Shown one piece after another: positions 1 to 6,552 of a stretch of 16,574 nt of DNA. The stretch's first letter is position 1. Every line of letters starts with the position of its first letter. A program made the translations under genes and the position numbers. The stretch comes from an uncultured bacterium (GTDB lineage Bacteria > Bacteroidota > Bacteroidia > Chitinophagales > Chitinophagaceae). The notes beneath the pieces were generated by a model, which saw only the letters and a program-made list of their open reading frames with translations, was not told the DNA's origin and made no database searches. The stretch is from NCBI GenBank assembly GCA_903957405.1, contig CAJBPC010000522.1, forward strand, positions 1 to 16,574, given 5' to 3'.

Positions 1-1
1 C

Positions 2-457
2 CTTCATGGTGCCAACCGGCTTGCCAGCAATTCGCTGCTTGAAGCGATGGTGTTTTCCCATCGAAGCTACCTTGATGCGGTAGCTCAGATCGACGGGATG
101 TCAACCAACCAGGATATTCCCGACTGGGACGAAGCAGGTACCACCGAACCTCGTGAGATGATCCTCATCACACAAAGTCTGAAGGAACTGCAATTGATCA
201 TGTCCGATTATGTGGGAATCCTCCGGACTGACGAACGCCTGAGCCGTGCAAGCCGAAGGCTGGACCTGTTGCATGAGGAGACTGAAGCGCTCTATCAAAG
301 AACAGTAGTTTCACCACAACTTTGCGAACTACGCAACATGATAACCGTTTCATACCTGGTGGTGAAAGGCGCACAGTTCAGGAAGGAGAGCAGGGGGCTG
401 CATTACAACACGGATCATCCATACAAGCATAGCTTGGTACAGAACATAGTCATGTGA
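2..457 (+). CDS. nadB: L-aspartate oxidase, C-terminal part (5' end outside window)
   Basis: This is the last ~151 residues of NadB, the cytoplasmic FAD enzyme that oxidises L-aspartate to iminoaspartate for NAD synthesis. The frame is open from base 2 and begins with LHGANRLASNSLLEA, the conserved HGANRLASNSLLE block at the end of the FAD/substrate region. It continues into the helical C-terminal domain (around MSDYVGILRTDERL) and ends with the family signature RKESRGLHYNTDHP about 20 residues before the stop. An internal ATG at base 47 exists, but the conserved block lies upstream of it, so the gene is cut by the window edge and does not start there. The acyltransferase gene follows closely on the same strand, so the two may be co-transcribed. 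The assignment is firm; only the truncation limits it. Confidence 0.95.
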   Translation, partial: LHGANRLASNSLLEAMVFSHRSYLDAVAQIDGMSTNQDIPDWDEAGTTEPREMILITQSLKELQLIMSDYVGILRTDERLSRASRRLDLLHEETEALYQRTVVSPQLCELRNMITVSYLVVKGAQFRKESRGLHYNTDHPYKHSLVQNIVM

Positions 458-503
458 CGAAAAGGCGGTGAAACCGTCCGGTACCTGCGCAAATCCACAT
501 CGA

Positions 504-1427
504 ATGGCATATTATCTGACATACGGATTGCTATACGCATGCTCACTGCTTCCGTGGGCTGTGATGTACGCCATCAGTGATTTTCTTTTCCTGCTTGCAT
601 ATTACGCCGCAGGCTACAGGAAGAAGGTTGTCATGGCCAATCTTCAACGGGCTTTTCCGGAGAAGACCGGTGCCGAAAGGCGAGCGATAGCCCGAAGATT
701 TTACCGAAATTTCACGGATACCATTGTGGAGACTGTCAAGGTCATCAGCATGAGTGATCGTCAGTTCGCCAATCGATTCGTGGGAAAACCCGAGATGATC
801 GGCTTGATAGAGGATGCTGTCAGGGCGGGGAAGACATACCAATTGCACGCGATGCATAATTTCAATTGGGAGATCGTGAACCTCGGTTTGTCGAAATCGC
901 TTAAGGTCCCTTTCCTTGGGGTCTATATGCCCCTGCGCAACAGGAATCTGGAAAGGATATTCAAAAAAGTCCGAAGCCGCTATGGCACCATCCTGGTGCC
1001 TGCCACTCAGTTCCGCGATAGGTTCTCTGAGATTGAAAAAGAATATGAGGGCATACCCTATGCATTGGCGTTAGTAGCGGATCAAAGTCCGGGGAAACCC
1101 GGGGATGCCTCCTGGTTGAATTTTTTCGATACGCCTACGGCTTTCGTGGCCGGTCCTGAAAAAGCAGCCCGTGAACGCTCATTAGGTGTTGTATTCGGCA
1201 ACTTCTACAAAGTGAAGCGGGGCTACTACACTTTCGATGCGGTGATTGCCACAGAAGATGCTTCGTTGATCGATGAAGGCGAACTGACGATCGCCTATGT
1301 GCGATACGTGGAAGCATGTATCCGAAAGCGACCCGATAACTACTTATGGAGTCACCGTCGGTGGAAGCATGAGTACAAGCCGGAATATGCTGGTCGTGTT
1401 TTGGAACCGCTGAAGAATCTCAGTTGA
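504..1427 (+). CDS. lysophospholipid / lipid A acyltransferase family protein (LpxL/HtrB-like)
   Basis: This 307-residue protein belongs to the bacterial lipid A (LpxL/LpxM/HtrB) acyltransferase family, which transfers acyl chains at the inner membrane, typically to lipid A precursors. It starts with a hydrophobic segment (about residues 5-35), then the family-typical region KKVVMANLQRAFPE. The catalytic HX4E motif is H118-N-F-N-W-E123. It is followed by a conserved DQSPG block (LVADQSPGKPGD) and a C-terminal YLWSHRRWK, also typical. I chose the ATG at 504 because members begin just before the membrane segment. An in-frame GTG at 468 would add 12 residues and sits only 10 bases after the nadB stop. 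Neither start has a good ribosome binding site. The last 8 bases overlap the convergent rhodanese gene. The exact lipid substrate cannot be told from sequence; Bacteroidota also use this family for other acyl lipids. Confidence 0.88.
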   Translation: MAYYLTYGLLYACSLLPWAVMYAISDFLFLLAYYAAGYRKKVVMANLQRAFPEKTGAERRAIARRFYRNFTDTIVETVKVISMSDRQFANRFVGKPEMIGLIEDAVRAGKTYQLHAMHNFNWEIVNLGLSKSLKVPFLGVYMPLRNRNLERIFKKVRSRYGTILVPATQFRDRFSEIEKEYEGIPYALALVADQSPGKPGDASWLNFFDTPTAFVAGPEKAARERSLGVVFGNFYKVKRGYYTFDAVIATEDASLIDEGELTIAYVRYVEACIRKRPDNYLWSHRRWKHEYKPEYAGRVLEPLKNLS

Positions 1428-2073
1428 GTTTTTCTTTTGACAGCTCCGTTTTGATTCTTTTTTCCTGCCTGATCGCTTCCCAACCATCCACAACGGTGCG
1501 CAGATTGTGGAATCCCTGCTTTTTCATGATGGCAGCAGCCATGATGCAGTGGTCTCCGTTGGCGCAATAGATGTAAAGGTTTTCATTTTCCTCCAATATC
1601 GCCAAGTTTCCTGGATCAGCCAATGAACTCAATGGCAGATTGATTGAATCAGCAACATGTCCGGTCTCGTATTCGTTCTCGGATCGCACGTCAATCACCA
1701 CCAGATTTTCGTCGAAAGGCAGGTCCATTGCAAGCTCATCCGCTTCGACCGTAATGACCATGTCGATCTTCTCTCCCTCATTTTTCCATGTATTGAAACC
1801 ACCTTGCAGGTATCCCAGGAACTGCCCGTGGTTTGTCTTCGAGAGCATCTCCGTTGCCGTTTGCTCCATACCCGATTCAATGATCAGCACCATTGGTTTG
1901 TTTGAAGGTATCAGGTTTGCCATCCAATCATTGAGCTGTTCGTCAAGACAGATCAACATGGCTTCTTTGATGAATCCGTCAGCAAAAACAGACGGCTCGC
2001 GAGTGTCGAGGATGATAAGCTCAGGAGTGGTATCGACAAGTTGTTTAAAAGAGGAAAAAGTAAGCGAGGTCAT
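1420..2073 (-). CDS. tandem rhodanese-domain protein
   Basis: This 217-residue cytoplasmic protein has two rhodanese (sulfurtransferase) domains. Domain 1 (about 1-105) has ILDTRE at 21-26 and GYLQGGFNTW at 87-96, but the active-site cysteine position reads IIESGMEQTA, so it is probably catalytically dead. Domain 2 (about 106-210) has VIDVRSENEYETGHV at 126-140 and an active-site loop CANGDHC with Cys160, so it can probably carry a persulfide. The arrangement, especially LGYLQGGFNTW and DVRSENEYETGHVADSINLPL, resembles the C-terminal tandem rhodanese tail of metallo-beta-lactamase persulfide dioxygenase fusions. Here it stands alone, with no MBL domain beside it. The frame stays open back to 2187, but the ATG at 2073 is preferred: the extra codons run through an intrinsic terminator and are not rhodanese-like. 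An ArsR repressor lies just upstream on the same strand, which suggests a sulfur or redox stress role (inference). Confidence 0.88.
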   Translation of the reverse strand: MTSLTFSSFKQLVDTTPELIILDTREPSVFADGFIKEAMLICLDEQLNDWMANLIPSNKPMVLIIESGMEQTATEMLSKTNHGQFLGYLQGGFNTWKNEGEKIDMVITVEADELAMDLPFDENLVVIDVRSENEYETGHVADSINLPLSSLADPGNLAILEENENLYIYCANGDHCIMAAAIMKKQGFHNLRTVVDGWEAIRQEKRIKTELSKEKLN

Positions 2074-2119
2074 GGGCCGGTCTGTTTGTATGATGTTTGA
2101 TCGCCGGCGAAAATACAAT

Positions 2120-2147
2120 AAAAAAACACCCCGCCTTGGCGAGGTGT
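2120..2147 (-). terminator. intrinsic terminator after the ArsR gene
   Basis: Read on the minus strand, the arms ACACCTCGCC and GGCGGGGTGT form a ten-position stem with one mismatch (2126-2147), followed at once by seven T (2126-2120) and a further T-rich stretch. It starts 30 bases after the arsR stop and ends 46 bases before the rhodanese ATG. It should therefore end most arsR transcripts and separate the two genes, unless read-through is regulated. Confidence 0.85.
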
Positions 2148-2176
2148 GAAAATAAGAAATTCGTCTTCTGTAATCC

Positions 2177-2482
2177 CTATTTGACAAGGGTATCGACTAT
2201 CTGATTGATCTGTGAAATCCTATCCTCATTGACATGATAATAAATGTATTTGCCATCACGATCTGTTTTGACAATACCTGCCCTTCTGAGTATCGCGAGG
2301 TGTTGGGATGCCACTGACTGTTCGAGGCGCAACTGTACGTAGAGTTCAGTTACGGTCATCCTGTTATTCTCATCAAGCATCTTTAACATCTGCTGTCGAA
2401 GCTTATGGTTCAATGCGCGGAAAACCAATGCCGCCTTCTTGACATTGAGGTAGTCAATTTTGATTTGACCGTTTTGATTCAT
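2177..2482 (-). CDS. ArsR/SmtB-family winged-helix transcriptional regulator
   Basis: This 101-residue DNA-binding protein is an ArsR-type dimeric repressor. The helix-turn-helix spans about 43-71 (TVTELYVQLRLEQSVASQHLAILRRAGIV, written here only as its range limits: TVTEL to RAGIV), followed by the beta wing DGKYIYYHV at 76-84 and a C-terminal dimer helix. The ATG at 2482 gives the usual family length; upstream in-frame ATGs reach 2554 but add unconserved sequence and overlap a possible operator at 2552-2579. There is no cysteine anywhere, so the metal site of ArsR/SmtB (ELCVCDL) and the two-cysteine persulfide switch of BigR/SqrR are both absent. What it senses is unknown. It may control itself and the rhodanese gene downstream, though a terminator lies between them. 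Confidence 0.85.
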   Translation of the reverse strand: MNQNGQIKIDYLNVKKAALVFRALNHKLRQQMLKMLDENNRMTVTELYVQLRLEQSVASQHLAILRRAGIVKTDRDGKYIYYHVNEDRISQINQIVDTLVK

Positions 2483-2551
2483 GGCATCTCTTTTAACCAT
2501 GGGTTCTGCACTTAATGTTCCGATTTCCATTGTCTTGAAGTTAGCGTTAAT

Positions 2552-2579
2552 CATATTTACTTTTCCAGTGTATATTATG
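2552..2579. promoter_or_regulatory. possible ArsR operator (imperfect AT-rich inverted repeat)
   Basis: CATATTTAC at 2552-2560 and GTATATTATG at 2570-2579 form an imperfect inverted repeat 70-97 bases upstream of the chosen arsR start. AT-rich dyads of this kind are usual ArsR-family sites. This is a weak, position-based suggestion. Confidence 0.3.
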
Positions 2580-2608
2580 ACGGATGAAAGGTAAGCAGGT
2601 TTGCCGTT

Positions 2609-2656
2609 TCCGATATGGATAGAGAGGACATTTTGATGTCCTAAATGCTTATCGGA
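2609..2656. repeat. nested inverted repeat between tsaB and arsR
   Basis: An inner perfect dyad AGGACAT-TTTG-ATGTCCT (2625-2642) lies inside an outer perfect dyad TCCGATA (2609-2615) / TATCGGA (2650-2656). Together they could form one bulged stem-loop in RNA. There is no T-run on either side, so it is not a classical intrinsic terminator. It lies 27 bases after the tsaB stop and about 125 bases before the arsR start, so it may be an RNA 3' end structure or a protein-binding site. Confidence 0.5.
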
Positions 2657-2682
2657 TACGGACTTCAGCCGTTTTCAACGCG

Positions 2683-3348
2683 TCATGACGGTGTTGTTCC
2701 TTGAAATTCTTTAACATATAAAGGCTCTGCATATGTCAGATCAGAAAATTCGGAAAGCACATATTTGCTCCATGCCATCACCCCCAATTCTTCCGCTCCG
2801 GATGTTACTGTTCCGAACGATGCGTTTGGATGATTCACCAGCATTCTGAATTTTTCGGCACCGTTGCCGAAGAAAAGGATTTTTCTCTCCTCCAGCCAGT
2901 CACTGAAACTTTCCGATGTAAGGATAAGAGCCTGCGGTAGCAGCACACATTTTTTCCTGCGGTCATATAATGCGGTGAATACTTCCATTCTTCTGGCGTC
3001 GATCATTGGGCAGAACAGGTCTCGCTCTTCATCATGTGCCGCTGCAGCCATCCATTCCAGTGTATTGATATTGATCAATGGAATCGACAGTGCGAAGCAC
3101 AATCCCTTGGCACATGCCATTCCTACCCTGAGTCCGGTATAAGACCCTGGGCCTGAAATGACAGACACGCCTGACAGTTGTGAAGGAGCCATGTCATTCT
3201 CCCGTAGCATCTCATCGATCGCAACATGCAGAAATGCAGCATGTTCCTTTTGGTTGTGACTCTTTCGCTCCGAGATCACTTTGTCTTCCAGGGAAACAGA
3301 AAGGGATGCTGTCTCCAAGGCGGTGTTTATATGCAATAAGTGACTCAT
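2683..3348 (-). CDS. tsaB: tRNA threonylcarbamoyladenosine (t6A) biosynthesis protein TsaB
   Basis: This 221-residue cytoplasmic protein is TsaB, the partner that dimerises with the TsaD transferase (with TsaE) to make t6A37 on ANN-decoding tRNAs. It has the ASKHA-fold start (LLHINTALETASLSV) and the hallmark VISGPGSYTGLRVG at about 64-76, followed by AKGLCFALSIPL. The metal-binding HxxxH of TsaD is absent, as expected for TsaB. Length is normal for the family. Its ATG overlaps the stop of the upstream dehydrogenase-like gene in an ATGA arrangement (3345-3348), so translation of the two is probably coupled. Confidence 0.92.
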   Translation of the reverse strand: MSHLLHINTALETASLSVSLEDKVISERKSHNQKEHAAFLHVAIDEMLRENDMAPSQLSGVSVISGPGSYTGLRVGMACAKGLCFALSIPLININTLEWMAAAAHDEERDLFCPMIDARRMEVFTALYDRRKKCVLLPQALILTSESFSDWLEERKILFFGNGAEKFRMLVNHPNASFGTVTSGAEELGVMAWSKYVLSEFSDLTYAEPLYVKEFQGTTPS

Positions 3349-3992
3349 GGCAGGGAAATGAGGATTTTATCAATATGGGGGGCGGGTCGGTATCTTTCAT
3401 CCCCCTCAGACAACAATTCCAATAGACCAATGATCCGTTCCTTGCCGATGCGCCTGCACCATTCAAATGGCCCGATGGGGTATGCCGCTCCCAATTTCAT
3501 CGCCTGATCTATGCCATCGGGGGTGCTGACATCTTCTCCTACGGCAAAGCAAGCCTCGTTGATGATCATGGAGATCACACGGGGGGTGGCCATACCCGCG
3601 ACATCGCCCACCCACTCCCACTCCCAATCCATACTTTTCAAAAATGCTTCTGCTGCAGGTTTGCGCTCATCCGGTGCCGCTATTTCAAGCAATTCATTTT
3701 TCAGAAAACCCGGCCAGGCATTGATCCTGATGATACCCTGATGATGGTGAAGTTCATCGCAGGATTTCGTCATGGCGTGCACAAAAAAAAGCGTGTCACT
3801 CCGGAAATCATCGAAAGGGAATCCCCTGAGAGCCTGCTGCTGAAGAATGAAAATGACCCTCGGCCCGTCAATCCCTTCCAGTTCCACAACATTTGCGGCA
3901 TACACAAATACCCATCCAATTGGGAGCTTTCGTGTATTCAAGTCTTCCCATTGCCCACTGTCGCCAATCACTGCGATAAGTTCTTCTCGCAT
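3345..3992 (-). CDS. 3-hydroxyacyl-CoA dehydrogenase-like protein, degenerate
   Basis: This 215-residue protein resembles 3-hydroxyacyl-CoA dehydrogenase but is shorter than usual (about 280) and lacks key motifs. The N-terminus (LIAVIGDSGQWEDL) looks like the first strand of a Rossmann fold, yet the GxGxxG loop is not intact. The region that normally reads HFFNP, with the catalytic His, reads INAWPGFL at 90-97. The C-terminal domain is well kept: GMATPRVISMIINEACFA at about 133-150 and STPDGIDQAMKLGAAYPIGP at about 156-175, the latter typical of the 3HCDH C-terminal domain. It is probably not an active dehydrogenase and may bind acyl-CoA or serve structurally (inference). It overlaps tsaB by 4 bases. 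An exact minus-strand -7 element at 3997-4004 puts the predicted start of transcription almost at the ATG. Confidence 0.72.
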   Translation of the reverse strand: MREELIAVIGDSGQWEDLNTRKLPIGWVFVYAANVVELEGIDGPRVIFILQQQALRGFPFDDFRSDTLFFVHAMTKSCDELHHHQGIIRINAWPGFLKNELLEIAAPDERKPAAEAFLKSMDWEWEWVGDVAGMATPRVISMIINEACFAVGEDVSTPDGIDQAMKLGAAYPIGPFEWCRRIGKERIIGLLELLSEGDERYRPAPHIDKILISLP

Positions 3993-3996
3993 ATGT

Positions 3997-4004
3997 CAAA
4001 AATA
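3997..4004 (-). promoter_or_regulatory. -7 element for the dehydrogenase-like/tsaB genes
   Basis: On the minus strand this reads TATTTTTG, an exact match to the Bacteroidota -7 consensus TAnnTTTG. It is 5 bases upstream of the ATG at 3992, so the mRNA would have almost no leader. I see no TTTG about 20 bases further upstream, so confidence is moderate to low. Confidence 0.4.
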
Positions 4005-4021
4005 GGTTGGCAAGAACAAAC

Positions 4022-4029
4022 TAACTTTG
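4022..4029 (+). promoter_or_regulatory. -7 element for ridA
   Basis: TAACTTTG is an exact match to TAnnTTTG and lies 32 bases before the ridA ATG, giving a leader of roughly 28 nt. A matching -33 TTTG is not evident. It is divergent from the minus-strand element at 3997-4004. Confidence 0.45.
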
Positions 4030-4061
4030 AATCTTTCAAAATTATAACTAATATTTTTCAT

Positions 4062-4448
4062 ATGAGTAAAATAAACATTAGGACAGAAAACGCACCCGCA
4101 CCGATAGGACCCTATAGTCAAGCAATCAAGACGGGTAATTTATTGTTTATTTCCGGGCAGATCGCCTTGAATCCAGCCACAGGAAATATAGATGCGACTG
4201 ATATCCCCGGAGAGACCCACCAGGTCATGCAAAACCTTAAAGCGATCCTGCTGGAGGCGGGCATGGACTTTGATCATGTCGTGAAAACCACCATATTCCT
4301 CACTGATATGTCCATGTTCACCGAGGTGAATGAAGTATATGCACAGTATTTGAAGGAAGGTTATCCTGCCAGGGAGACCGTGGCGGTGAAGGGATTGCCC
4401 AGGAATGTGCATGTGGAGATCAGCATGATCGCGGCGGATCAGGGATGA
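4062..4448 (+). CDS. ridA: RidA family enamine/imine deaminase
   Basis: This 128-residue cytoplasmic protein is a RidA (YjgF/YER057c) deaminase, which hydrolyses reactive 2-aminoacrylate and other enamines made by PLP enzymes. It has the family N-terminus APAPIGPYSQAIKTGNLLFISGQ, here summarised as APAPIGPYSQ followed by LLFISGQ. The substrate-carboxylate Arg is R104 (in PARETVAV) and the catalytic-side Glu is E119 (in VHVEISMIA). The length equals the family norm. The ATG at 4062 is chosen because the family begins there; the frame is open for another 107 codons upstream, but those codons are antisense to the neighbouring gene. No Shine-Dalgarno is visible, which is normal for this phylum. 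The stop overlaps a short frame starting at 4445. Confidence 0.95.
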   Translation: MSKINIRTENAPAPIGPYSQAIKTGNLLFISGQIALNPATGNIDATDIPGETHQVMQNLKAILLEAGMDFDHVVKTTIFLTDMSMFTEVNEVYAQYLKEGYPARETVAVKGLPRNVHVEISMIAADQG

Positions 4449-4540
4449 AGGAATCTTATGGGCATATCGTCGGTTTTGAAGGTGTCAGGCTGAAAGCCGC
4501 CTTCGGGCTGGTGTATGTGCAGCATTTAGGTTATTTTTAA
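4445..4540 (+). CDS. possible 31-residue small protein overlapping ridA
   Basis: An ATG at 4445 overlaps the ridA TGA in an ATGA arrangement and opens a 31-codon frame ending KAAFGLVYVQHLGYF before TAA at 4538-4540. The frame is the same as that of the next gene, which starts at 4556 with TTG. The arrangement suits translational coupling, and the peptide has a hydrophobic C-terminal half. I recognise no family, and a frame this short can arise by chance. It is also possible that it is a decayed gene end. Confidence 0.22.
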   Translation: MKESYGHIVGFEGVRLKAAFGLVYVQHLGYF

Positions 4541-4555
4541 TGTCTATACTTCTTC

Positions 4556-5119
4556 TTGAAAAAGATACCTGCCATATTATTACTAGCGATTCACCTTTTC
4601 AACCTCGGAGGGTATCGCTTCCTGTTCGACTTGTTGGAGCATCAAGCAGGAGAGGGTTTGATAGAAAGCATAGATCATGCACAATATGATGAGCACAAAC
4701 TGATAGAGATCAGGGTGCCTCTAAACCTTCAATATCATGCCAACTGGGAAGACTTTGAGCGTTTTGACGGGGAAATCACCATCGGAGGAGTACATTACAA
4801 TTATGTGAAGCGCAAACTTCATAATGATACCCTGATACTATTGGCCATCCCGAATGAGGTCAAAACCAGGCTTTACAATGCCAAGGAGACCTTTATCTCC
4901 CTGGTGAATGACATGCAGCAGGGAGAACAGGCATCACACGGATCCTCGGTCCCTGTCAAACCCGTAAAGATTTTTCAATTTGAGTGTTGTGTGGATCCTT
5001 TTCATGACGGGGAGTGTTGCGATGAACATCTTCGTCTGCCATACGGTACAGAAACCGCTGATTCACTGCTGACTGTTTTCACGGATGATCCAGCACAGCC
5101 ACCGGAACTGAAAGCCTGA
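4556..5119 (+). CDS. secreted protein of unknown function with a Cys/His cluster
   Basis: I do not recognise a named function for this 187-residue protein, although its style is familiar from Chitinophagaceae-type genomes. The N-terminus MKKIPAILLLAIHLFNLGG is a probable signal peptide or membrane anchor. The middle (about 50-125) reads as a mixed alpha/beta domain, with FERFDGEITIGGVHYNYVKR then a polar helix. The C-terminal part holds C144, C145, H150, C154, C155 and H158, a compact cluster that could bind metal or form disulfides. The start is TTG at 4556: an in-frame stop lies at 4538-4540, no ATG or GTG fits, and the codons after TTG give a normal MKK signal. It is followed after 46 bases by the haloperoxidase gene and probably belongs to the same transcript. 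Confidence 0.75.
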   Translation: MKKIPAILLLAIHLFNLGGYRFLFDLLEHQAGEGLIESIDHAQYDEHKLIEIRVPLNLQYHANWEDFERFDGEITIGGVHYNYVKRKLHNDTLILLAIPNEVKTRLYNAKETFISLVNDMQQGEQASHGSSVPVKPVKIFQFECCVDPFHDGECCDEHLRLPYGTETADSLLTVFTDDPAQPPELKA

Positions 5120-5165
5120 CAACGCGGACAACTGGATTTTTCCCCCACTTCAAAGCATTGATTTC

Positions 5166-6491
5166 ATGAAAAAAATAATGGCACTCCTGTGCCTGTTCAC
5201 CGTCGTTGCATCATGCGGCGACAGGCAGGATACATCATATAAGGCGGTCATTGCTGATCCTTTGTTATTCAGCAGTACTGTCAAGAACCTCAACGACATC
5301 GTATTAGAGAATAATTTTCCCCCGATGGTAGCGGCCCGAAACTATGTATACGCCACGATTGCAGCGTATGAGTGTGTGGCCGCAGGCGATACTTCTTATC
5401 AGTCTTTGTCAGGACAGATAAGGCATATGCCATCCATGCCTGTGCCGGAAGGTGATGAGATAGATTTCTCACTGGCAGCCCTGCTGGCAATGGTCAAAGT
5501 GGGGAATGCAGTGACTTTCCCGGAAGGCAGCATGATGGAATATCATGCACATCTTTTGAAGATGGCAGATAGTTTGGGTATGTCGCGTCGGATGCGGAAG
5601 CAGTCATTGGCATTCTCAGACACCATCGCTGCCGCCATCCTCACTTGGAGCAAGGGCGACAACTACCTGGCCACCCGCGGTGCCTCCCGCTTCAATGTAC
5701 TTGATTCCCCGGGGAGATGGATGCCCACGCCTCCGATGTATGCAACGGGATTAGAACCTCATTGGATGAATATCCGTCCGATGGTGATGGATTCCGCAGC
5801 TCAGTTCAAGCCTCAGAGGCCACCCCGCTTTGATATGGATGACAAATCCGGGATCTATTACATGGCGTTGATGGAAGTCAAGCATACGGTCGACAGCCTC
5901 AATGAAGAACAAAAGCATATCGCCGATTTCTGGGATGATAATCCATTCAAGATGAATGTGACAGGACATGTGATGTTTGCCACAAAGAAATTCTCTCCTG
6001 CGGGACACTGGATGAATATCGTCGGCATCGCCGGAAAGAAGGCCGGAGCAGACTTCAACACTACCGTCGCCGCCTATGCGAAAACAGCCATCGCACTCTT
6101 TGATGCGTTCATCAGTTGTTGGGATGAGAAATACCGCAGCAGGTATATCCGGCCGGAGACGGTCATAAACACAACGATAGACCAGGAGTGGCGGCCATAC
6201 ATTCAAACACCCCCTTTCCCTTCTTACACCAGCGGACATTCCACGATTTCTTCTGCGGCAGCCGAAGTTATGACCGGGTTTTTCGGCGACCAACTTGCTT
6301 TCACCGACACGTCATTGCTGGAATTCGGCATAGCCAACCGGGAGATAAGATCCTTCCGAAATGCCGCACAGGAGGCAAGCATCTCAAGACTCTATGGTGG
6401 TATACATTACCGCTTCGACCTTGATGCAGGGAATAAAAGCGGCGGCAGGCTCGGTGCATTCATCGATCAAAAAATAAAGATGAAGAACTGA
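5166..6491 (+). CDS. vanadium-dependent haloperoxidase / PAP2-superfamily lipoprotein
   Basis: This 441-residue exported lipoprotein has the vanadate/phosphate site shared by vanadium haloperoxidases and PAP2 acid phosphatases. A lipobox VASC ends at Cys17 after a short signal peptide, and Gly follows the Cys. The three site motifs are complete: K322-YRSRYI-R329-P330 (KX6RP), SYTSGHS with S356-G-H358, and S407-R408-LYGGI-H414 (SRX5H). The overall length and all-helical N-terminal half match the bacterial haloperoxidase-like group rather than short PAP2 phosphatases. These enzymes use hydrogen peroxide to oxidise halides; acid phosphatase activity is the alternative and cannot be excluded from sequence. 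It would sit in the periplasm or on the outer membrane. Its neighbours are a secreted Cys/His protein and an outer-membrane barrel, spaced 46 and 61 bases away, which suggests one operon. Confidence 0.87.
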   Translation: MKKIMALLCLFTVVASCGDRQDTSYKAVIADPLLFSSTVKNLNDIVLENNFPPMVAARNYVYATIAAYECVAAGDTSYQSLSGQIRHMPSMPVPEGDEIDFSLAALLAMVKVGNAVTFPEGSMMEYHAHLLKMADSLGMSRRMRKQSLAFSDTIAAAILTWSKGDNYLATRGASRFNVLDSPGRWMPTPPMYATGLEPHWMNIRPMVMDSAAQFKPQRPPRFDMDDKSGIYYMALMEVKHTVDSLNEEQKHIADFWDDNPFKMNVTGHVMFATKKFSPAGHWMNIVGIAGKKAGADFNTTVAAYAKTAIALFDAFISCWDEKYRSRYIRPETVINTTIDQEWRPYIQTPPFPSYTSGHSTISSAAAEVMTGFFGDQLAFTDTSLLEFGIANREIRSFRNAAQEASISRLYGGIHYRFDLDAGNKSGGRLGAFIDQKIKMKN

Positions 6492-6552
6492 ACCTTACCC
6501 GAAAGCTTTATGGCCAGACCCAGGCATATCATTCTTAAAACAAAACTATCAC

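Noticed and set aside
2101..2110. Ten-base palindrome TCGCCGGCGA before the rhodanese start
   Set aside because: It could be an operator, but no second copy or promoter with both elements supports it.
1640..2149. A 169-codon plus-strand frame opposite the rhodanese gene
   Set aside because: The translation is Ser-rich without family motifs, and the opposite strand encodes clear rhodanese domains.
2074..2187. N-terminal extension of the rhodanese protein to a TTG at 2187
   Set aside because: It is Arg-rich, unlike any rhodanese sequence, and lies across an intrinsic terminator.
2681..2690. Ten-base palindrome CGTCATGACG at the tsaB stop
   Set aside because: It lies partly in coding sequence and has no partner or context; palindromes of this length are expected by chance in a window this size.
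3741..4061. In-frame upstream extension of ridA by 107 codons
   Set aside because: RidA proteins are about 128 residues and begin at the ATG at 4062; the extension is antisense to the dehydrogenase-like gene.
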